Positions 48,401 through 56,400 of a stretch of 64,000 nt of DNA are shown piece by piece. This DNA is from JAHEEL01 sp942491345 (lineage in GTDB: Bacteria > Actinomycetota > Acidimicrobiia > Spongiisociales > UBA5794). Where the stretch lies: assembly GCA_942491345.1 (NCBI GenBank), contig CALOAN010000020.1, positions 186,001-250,000 on the forward strand. The letters run 5' to 3'. The notes below the pieces were generated by a model, which was given only the letters and a program-made list of their open reading frames with translations, was not told where the DNA came from and did not search any database. Positions within the stretch are counted from its first letter, which is position 1; every line of letters begins with the position of its first letter. The position numbers and the translations under genes were made by a program.

Positions 48401-50479
48401 AATTTCCATGGGACCGACACGTTCACCTACACGATCTCTGATGGGAACGGTGGGACCGATACCGCGACGGTCACGGTCACGGTGCTTGATGTGAATGATC
48501 CGCCGGTTGCCGACGATGACACCGGCACCACCGATGAGGACACGCCGGTGACGATCGATGTGCTTTCGAATGATTCGGATATCGATGGGACACTGGACCC
48601 GGCGAGTGTGACGGTCACGACGAATCCGGCGAACGGGGCCGCGTCGGACAATCCGGATGGCACGATCACGTATACGCCTGATCTCAACTTCCACGGGACC
48701 GACACGTTTGAGTATCAGGTGTGTGACGACGACGGCGCCTGCGACATCGCGACCGTGACGATCACGGTGCTTGATGTGAATGATTCGCCGGTTGCGGTGA
48801 ACGACTCGGAAACGACGCCCGAGGACACGCCGGTGACAATCCCGGTGCTTGGCAACGATTCGGATGTTGATGGGGCGTTGGTTCCTACGAGTGTGTCGGT
48901 CACAACGGCTCCGGCGAACGGGACCGCGTCGGACAATCCTGACGGCACGGTCACGTATACGCCCGACCCAGATTTCAACGGGACCGATACGTTTGAGTAT
49001 GAGGTGTGTGACGACGACGGCGCCTGCGACACCGCGACGGTGACGGTGACGGTAGATCCGGTGAATGATGCTCCGGTTGCCGACGATGACACCGGCCTCA
49101 CCGATGAGGACACGCCGGTTGTGATCCCGGTGCTCGACAACGACACCGATGTTGATGGCGACACGCTGACGGTGACGGCCGCGTCGGACCCGGCGAACGG
49201 GTTGGTCACGATCAACGGTGACGGCACCGTCACGTACACCCCGGACCCTGACTTCCACGGCATCGACACGTTCACCTACACGATCGCTGATGGGAACGGC
49301 GGGACCGACACCGCGACGGTGACGATCACGGTTTCTGATGTGAATGACCCGCCGGTTGCCGACGATGACACCGCCACCACCGATGAGGACACGCCGGTGA
49401 CAGTTCCCGTGCTCGGGAACGATTCGGATGCTGATGGGACACTGGACCCGTCGAGTGTGTTGGTCACGGCGGCTCCGTCGAACGGTTCGGCCACGGTCAA
49501 TGCCGTTGGCACGGTCACGTATACGCCCGCCCCAGATTTCAACGGGACCGACACATTTGAGTATGAGGTGTGTGACGACGACGGCGCCTGCGACACCGCG
49601 ACGGTCACGATCGCGGTCGACCCGGTCAATGATGCGCCGGTTGCGGTGGATGATTCAGACACCACCGACGAGGACACGCCGGTGACCATCCCGGTCCTCG
49701 ACAACGACATCGACGTTGATGACCCCATCGATCCCGCACTTGTGACGATTCAGACCGCACCGGCGAACGGGTCCGTAGTGCAGAACGCAGATGGATCGAT
49801 GACGTACACGCCGAATGCCAACTTCGAAGGCATCGACACGTTCGCCTACACGATCTCTGATGGCAACGGTGGGACCGATACCGCGACGGTCACGGTCACG
49901 GTGCTTGATGTGAATGATCCGCCGGTTGCCGACGATGACACCGGCACCACCGATGAGGACACGCCGGTGACGATCGATGTGCTTTCGAATGATTCGGATG
50001 TTGACGGTGACGCACTCGCGGTGACGGGTACGACGGATCCGTCGAATGGTTCGATTGTTGACCATGGTGACGGGACGGTCACGTATACCCCGGATCCCAA
50101 CTTCCATGGCATCGACTCGTTCACGTACACGATCTCTGATGGCAACGGCGGCACCGACACCGCAACGGTGACGATCACGGTCGACCCGGTCAATGACGAT
50201 CCGGATGCGGTGAATGACTCGGACACCACGGCCGAGGACACGCCGGTGACCATCCCGGTGCTCGACAACGACTCGGATGTTGATGGTGACACGCTGACGG
50301 TCACGGGTACGACGGATCCGTCCAACGGGTCGATGTCACGATCAATGCTGATGGCACCGTCACCTACACGCCTGATCTCAATTTCCATGGGACCGACACG
50401 TTCACCTACACGATCTCTGATGGGAACGGTGGGACCGATACGGCGACGGTCACGGTCACGGTTGGTTCGATGTGAATGA
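45440..50479 (+). CDS. Giant LPXTG surface protein, N-terminal part (split by 2-bp insertions)
   Basis: N-terminal 1,679 residues of what reads as one protein of about 4,500 residues. Signal peptide about 1-40 (IVALLTVIMVIGQLLLAAPASA). Residues 41-320 are beta-rich and resemble DUF3344 (ITAAYLYWVGS, SGWSLIVVYSDD, NLYEGFSF). A DUF11-type domain follows (about 330-455, ADLALDKTISDTTPEPGETVTYTLTVTN), then 13 tandem Ig-like repeats of about 93-102 residues (VAVDDSDSTDEDTPVTV... VSVNDDP), with DSDVDGD calcium-type loops. The last repeat is broken by an extra AT at 50333-50334; residues beyond that are out of frame. Start ATG 45440 has only a weak ribosome-binding site. Likely role: adhesion or biofilm matrix. 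Confidence 0.8.
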   Translation: MSWGTTLTNDHRPSAGRIVALLTVIMVIGQLLLAAPASAGTEVVPWERWLGHYDVAGTGNTLRTASNSADACAVSNGSSAALTGLPSAGTITAAYLYWVGSHRVSAGFDPDYDVTFQGQSVSADRRYTETFDLDASTSFDWFSGVADVTDIVVTNRNATYDFSDLTVYTGNPHCASSGVVSGWSLIVVYSDDLLPNRAINLYEGFSFERYSSNTYTLSDFTAPDPATGDIVVLTWEGDPGLGTLGDESLTFNGDLVSGGALNPATDPYNSTITFTGNSASHGVDLDRFSVDGSVDPGDTTAQLGFSAGQDLILLSAVVLAVDTFGADLALDKTISDTTPEPGETVTYTLTVTNLGVDDATGVEVADVLPNGVTYLSHVASTGTYVPATGVWNVGSVSAPVEPDPTPGTETLEIEVQVTAALGDIVTNEAEITAADQTDPNSRPGNNNPSEDDQSSISFTVNGPPVAVDDSDSTDEDTPVTVSVLANDSDPEGDPLRVAMTTIPANGSVVINADGTVTYTPAADFFGTDTFDYDVCDIYDECDTATVTVTVVSVNDDPVAVDDSDSTDEDTPVTVSVLANDSDVDGDALAVTGTTDPSNGSIVDHGDGTVTYTPDPNFHGIDSFTYTISDGNGASDTATVTITVGSVNDDPVAVDDSDSTDEDTPVTIDVLSNDSDVDGDSLSVVGTTDPSNGSIVDHGDGTVTYTPDPNFHGIDSFTYTISDGNGGSDTATVTITVDPVNDDPDAVNDSDTTPEDTPVTIPVLDNDSDVDGDTLTVTAASDPANGSVTINGDGTVTYTPDPNFHGTDTFAYTITDGNGGTDTATVTVTVLDVNDPPVADDDTGTTDEDTPVTIDVLSNDSDVDGDALAVTGTTDPSNGSIVDHGDGTVTYTPDPNFHGIDSFTYTISDGNGGTDTATVTITVDPVNDDPDAVNDSDTTDEDTPVTIPVLDNDSDVDGDTLTVTGTTDPSNGSIVDHGDGTVTYTPDLNFHGTDTFTYTISDGNGGTDTATVTVTVLDVNDPPVADDDTGTTDEDTPVTIDVLSNDSDIDGTLDPASVTVTTNPANGAASDNPDGTITYTPDLNFHGTDTFEYQVCDDDGACDIATVTITVLDVNDSPVAVNDSETTPEDTPVTIPVLGNDSDVDGALVPTSVSVTTAPANGTASDNPDGTVTYTPDPDFNGTDTFEYEVCDDDGACDTATVTVTVDPVNDAPVADDDTGLTDEDTPVVIPVLDNDTDVDGDTLTVTAASDPANGLVTINGDGTVTYTPDPDFHGIDTFTYTIADGNGGTDTATVTITVSDVNDPPVADDDTATTDEDTPVTVPVLGNDSDADGTLDPSSVLVTAAPSNGSATVNAVGTVTYTPAPDFNGTDTFEYEVCDDDGACDTATVTIAVDPVNDAPVAVDDSDTTDEDTPVTIPVLDNDIDVDDPIDPALVTIQTAPANGSVVQNADGSMTYTPNANFEGIDTFAYTISDGNGGTDTATVTVTVLDVNDPPVADDDTGTTDEDTPVTIDVLSNDSDVDGDALAVTGTTDPSNGSIVDHGDGTVTYTPDPNFHGIDSFTYTISDGNGGTDTATVTITVDPVNDDPDAVNDSDTTAEDTPVTIPVLDNDSDVDGDTLTVTGTTDPSNGSMSRSMLMAPSPTRLISISMGPTRSPTRSLMGTVGPIRRRSRSRLVRCE
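50325..50475 (+). other. Double 2-bp insertion that splits the giant surface-protein gene
   Basis: An extra AT at 50333-50334 moves the repeat frame, so 50335-50469 only makes sense in a third frame (VTINADGTVTYTPD...). A second extra AT at 50470-50471 then places the rest in the frame of the downstream part. Both insertions follow TCG and create TCGATGT. Elsewhere the same repeat positions read TCGGTC or TCGGTG. The two insertions are 137 bp apart. Confidence 0.85.
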
Positions 50480-53400
50480 TCCGCCGGTTGCGGTCGATGA
50501 TTCGGATTCGACGGATGAGGACACGCCGGTGACGATCGATGTGCTTTCGAATGATTCGGATGTTGATGGCGACTCGTTGTCGGTGGTGGGTACGACGGAT
50601 CCGTCGAATGGTTCGATTGTTGACCATGGTGACGGGACGATCACGTATACCCCGGACCCCAACTTCCATGGCATCGACTCGTTCACGTACACGATCTCTG
50701 ATGGCAACGGCGGCACCGACACCGCAACGGTGACGATCACGGTCGACCCGGTCAATGACGATCCGGATGCGGTGAATGACTCGGACACCACGCCCGAGGA
50801 CACGCCGGTGACCATCCCGGTGCTCGACAACGACTCGGATGTTGATGGTGACACGCTGACGGTCACGGGAACGACCGATCCGTCCAACGGCAGCATCGTC
50901 GATCATGGTGACGGCACCGTCACCTACACGCCTGATCTCAATTTCCATGGGACCGACACGTTCGCCTACACGATCTCTGATGGCAACGGTGGGACCGATA
51001 CCGCGACGGTCACGGTCACGGTGCTTGATGTGAATGATCCGCCGGTTGCCGACGATGACACCGGCACCACCGATGAGGACACGCCGGTGACGATCGATGT
51101 GCTTTCGAATGATTCGGATGTTGATGGCGACTCGTTGTCGGTGGTGGGTACGACGGATCCGTCGAATGGTTCGATTGTTGACCATGGTGACGGGACGGTC
51201 ACGTATACCCCGGATCCCAACTTCCATGGCATCGACTCGTTCACGTACACGATCTCTGATGGCAACGGCGGCACCGACACCGCAACGGTGACGATCACGG
51301 TCGACCCGGTCAATGACGATCCGGATGCGGTGAATGACTCGGACACCACGCCCGAGGACACGCCGGTGACCATCCCGGTGCTCGACAACGACTCGGATGT
51401 TGATGGTGACACGCTGACGGTCACGGGAACGACCGATCCGTCCAACGGCAGCATCGTCGATCATGGTGACGGCACCGTCACCTACACGCCTGATCTCAAT
51501 TTCCATGGGACCGACTCGTTCACCTACACGATCTCTGATGGGAACGGTGGGACCGATACCGCGACGGTCACGGTCACGGTGCTTGATGTGAATGATCCGC
51601 CGGTTGCCGACGATGACACCGGCACCACCGATGAGGACACGCCGGTCACGGTTCCGGTGCTTGGGAACGACTCGGATATCGATGGGACACTGGACCCGGC
51701 GAGTGTGACGGTCACGACGAATCCGGCGAACGGGGCCGCATCAGACAATCCGGATGGCACGATCACGTATACGCCTGATCTCAACTTCCACGGGACCGAC
51801 ACGTTTGAGTATCAGGTGTGTGACGACGACGGCGCCTGCGACATCGCGACCGTGACGATCACGGTTGATCCGGTCAACGACGGCCCGGACGCAGTCGACG
51901 ACGCGGACACGACCGATGAGGACACGCCGGTGACGATCCTGGTCCTCGACAACGACACCGATGTTGATGGCGACACGCTGACGGTGACGGGTACGACGGC
52001 TCCGTCGAATGGCTCGGTTGCGATCAACGGTGACGGCACCGTCACGTACACACCGGATCCTGACTTCCACGGCATCGACTCATTCACGTACACGATCTCG
52101 GATGGCAACGGCGGCACCGACACCGCGATGGTGACGGTGACCATCAACCCAATCAACGACCCTCCGGATGCGGTGAACGACTCGGACACGACGGATGAGG
52201 ACACGCCGGTCGTGATCCCGGTCCTCGACAACGACACCGACGTTGACGGTGACCCGCTCACGGTCACGGACGCGTCTGATCCGGCGAACGGGTCGGTTGC
52301 GATCAATGGTGACGGCACCGTCACGTACACCCCGGACCCTGACTTCCACGGCATCGACTCGTTCACGTACACGATCTCTGATGGGAACGGTGGAACGGAC
52401 ACGGCTTCGGTCATCTTGACCGTCCTGCCGATCAACGACGACCCGGACGCAGTCGACGACGCGGACACGACCGATGAGGACACGCCGGTGACGATCCTGG
52501 TCCTCGACAACGACACCGATGTTGATGGCGACACGCTGACGGTGACGGGTACGACGGCTCCGTCGAATGGCTCGGTTGCGATCAACGGTGACGGCACCGT
52601 CACGTACACACCGGATCCTGACTTCCACGGCATCGACTCGTTCACGTACACGATCTCGGATGGCAACGGCGGCACCGACACCGCGATGGTGACGGTGACC
52701 ATCAACCCAATCAACGACCCTCCGGATGCGGTGAACGACTCGGACACGACGGATGAGGACACGCCGGTCGTGATCCCGGTCCTCGACAACGACACCGACG
52801 TTGACGGTGACCCGCTCACGGTCACGGACGCGTCTGATCCGGCGAACGGGTCGGTTGCGATCAATGGTGACGGCACCGTCACGTACACCCCGGACCCTGA
52901 CTTCCACGGCATCGACTCGTTCACGTACACGATCTCTGATGGGAACGGTGGAACGGACACGGCTTCGGTCATCTTGACCGTCCTGCCGATCAACGACGAC
53001 CCGGACGCAGTCGACGGCGCGGACACGACCGATGAGGACACGCCGGTGACGATCCTGGTCCTCGACAACGACACCGATGTTGATGGCGACACGCTGACGG
53101 TGACGGGTACGACGGCTCCGTCGAATGGCTCGGTTGCGATCAACGGTGACGGCACCGTCACGTACACACCGGATCCTGACTTCCACGGCATCGACTCGTT
53201 CACGTACACGATCTCGGATGGCAACGGCGGCACCGACACCGCAACCGTGACGATCACGGTCGATTCAGTGAACGACGCTCCAGTCGCCGTTGATGACTCG
53301 GACTCGACTCCCGAGGACACGCCGGTGACGATCGATGTGCTGCCGAACGACTCTGACGTTGACGGTGACACACTCACCGTCACGGGTACGACGGATCCGT

Positions 53401-56400
53401 CGAATGGCACCATCGTCGATCAGGGTGATGGCACGATCACCTACATCCCGGACGCGAACTTCCACGGCATCGACACGTTCACCTACACCATCGCGGATGG
53501 CAACGGCGGCAGCGACACCGCCACCGTCACGGTGACCGTTGCCGATGTGAACGATCCGCCGATTGCGACCGACGATGTGGATTCGACGGACGAAGACGTG
53601 CCGGTGGTGATTCCGGCACTCGACAACGACAACGACATCGATGGAACACTGGAGCCATCGAGTGTGACGATCACATCCGACCCGTCGAACGGCATCGCGG
53701 GTGTCAACCCCGACGGTTCGGTCACCTACGTGCCGGCGGCGAACTTCGCCGGTATCGACACGTTCGAGTATCGGGTGTGTGACGACGACGGCGCATGCGA
53801 CGCTGCAACGGTGACCATCGTGGTCGGTGCCGTGAACGATCCTCCGGTGGCGATCGATGACAGCGGTACAACGCCGGAGGACACGCCCGTGACGATCCCG
53901 GTGTTGGACAACGACTCTGATCCGGAAGGCAACACCCTCACCGTCACAGACGCCACCGATCCCACTCATGGTTCGGTCACGATCAACGCCGATGGGACGG
54001 TCACCTACACCCCAGACGCGGACTTCCACGGGACAGACACGTTCGACTACACGATTTCCGACGGGTTCCTCGGAACCGAAACGGCGACAGTGACCGTGAC
54101 CGTTGATCCGGTGAACGATGCTCCTGACGCAGTCGACGACTCAGCGAACACCGATGAAGAAGTCCCGGTGGCGATTCCGGTCCTCGGCAACGACACCGAC
54201 CCTGAGAGCGATCCGCTCGCTGTAGCCGGCACGACGGATCCGGCGAATGGGTCGGTGACGGTCAACGCTGATGGGACGATCACCTACACCCCCAACTCCA
54301 ACTTCAACGGAACCGATACGTTCACCTACACCATCGAGGATGGGAACGGCGGGACGGACACGGCGACGGTGACGGTGACGGTTGATCCGGTGAATGACGA
54401 TCCGGTTGCGGTGGATGACAGCACGACGACGGGTGAGGACTCGCCGGTGGTGATCCCCGTCCTGGACAACGACACCGACATCGACGGCGACACCCTGTCG
54501 GTCACGGGTGCCACCGATCCGGCGAACGGGTCGGTGACGGTCAACGGTGATGGGACGGTCACCTATACGCCGAATCCGGACTTCAACGGCAGCGACTCGT
54601 TCAACTACACGATCTCGGACGGGGCCGGCGGAACCGACACCGCCACCGTGACGGTCACGGTCGACCCGGTCAACGACGGACCTGATGCGGTCAACGACTC
54701 GGACACCACCAACGAGGACACGCCGGTCGTGATCCCGGTCCTCGACAACGACACCGACATCGACGGTGTCACACTCACCGTCACCGATGCGTCGGATCCG
54801 GCGAACGGTTCGGTCACGATCAACGCGGACGGCACGGTCACCTACACACCCGATGCCGACTTCCACGGCATCGACACGTTTACCTACACGATCTCCGATG
54901 GGGCCGGCGGCGGCGATACGGCTTCGGTCATCGTGACCGTGCTGCCGATCAACGACGACCCGGACGCGGTCGACGACACCGCAACGACGCCCGAGGAGGT
55001 GCCGGTTGTGGTTCCGGTGCTTGGTAACGATTCGGATCTTGATGGTGATTCGCTCGCCGTCACGGGTGTGACGGATCCGGCGAATGGGTCGGTGACGGTG
55101 AATGCGGATGGGACGATGACGTATACGCCGGATGCTGATTTCAACGGTGTGGATACGTTCGAGTACACGATCTCTGATGGGAACGGCGGGACCGATACGG
55201 CGACGGTGTCGGTGACGGTGAATCCGATCAATGATGCGCCGGTTGCGAACGATGACAGCACAACGACGGGTGAGGATTCGCCGGTGGTGATCCCGGTGGC
55301 TGGTAACGATTCGGATCCTGACGGTGACGTTCTCACGGTGGCGGATGTTACGGATCCGGGCCATGGCACGGTGGTGGTCAATGCTGATGGGACGGTTACG
55401 TATACGCCCGATGCCGACTATTCGGGTCCCGATTCGTTCTCGTATCAGGTGTGTGATCCCAATGGTGCGTGTGACTCGGCGACGGTGACGGTTGATGTCA
55501 CGCCGATCAATGATCCGCCGGTTGCGAATGATGATTTGGATAGCACTGATGAGGACACGCCGGTGACGATTCCGGTGTTGGTTAACGACACCGATGTGGA
55601 TGGCACGGTTGTTGCGTCGACGGTGGTGGTCACGGTTGATCCGTCGAGTGGTTCCGTGGTGGTGAATGGCGATGGGTCGGTGACGTATACGCCGGATGTG
55701 AATTTCTCTGGATCGGATTCGTTCTCGTATCAGGTGTGTGACGATGACGATGCGTGTGACACGGCGACGGTGGTGGTGACGGTGAATCCGATCAACGATG
55801 CTCCGGTCGCGGTCGATGACGGTGCGTCGACGTCGGAGGACACGTCGGTTGTCGTTCCGGTGCTCGGCAACGACACGGATATCGATGGTGATCCGTTGAC
55901 GGTGACGGATGCGACGGATCCGGCGAATGGGTCGGTGACGGTCAACGCTGATGGGACGATCACCTACACCCCCAACCCCAACTTCAACGGAACCGACACC
56001 TTCACCTACCAGGTGTGCGACCCGGACAACGAATGTGACGCGGCGACGGTCTCGGTAACGGTTGACCCGGTGAACGACGATCCGATTGCCATCGGCGATC
56101 TCGGGACCACGCCGCAAGACACCTCGCTGACGGTTCCTGCACCGGGTCTGCTCGACAACGACTCGGACCCGGAGAACGATCTGCTCAGCGTCACGGGTGC
56201 CACCGATCCGGCGAACGGGTCGGTCACGGTCAACACCGATGGGAGTTTCACCTACGTTCCGGATCCCGGCTACGTCGGAGCCGATACCTTTGACTACACG
56301 ATCTCCGACGGCAACGGAGGAACGGACACCGCCAGCGTCCTCATCCTCGTGAACCCCTTCGAGGCTCCTACAGCCGTTGATGACGACCACACGACGCCCG

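Noticed and set aside
46355..49258. 967-codon open frame on the minus strand inside the giant gene
   Set aside because: It is Arg/His/Val-rich, has no start signal or fold, and mirrors the Ig repeats of the plus strand; the periodic GC-rich codons keep the antisense frame open.
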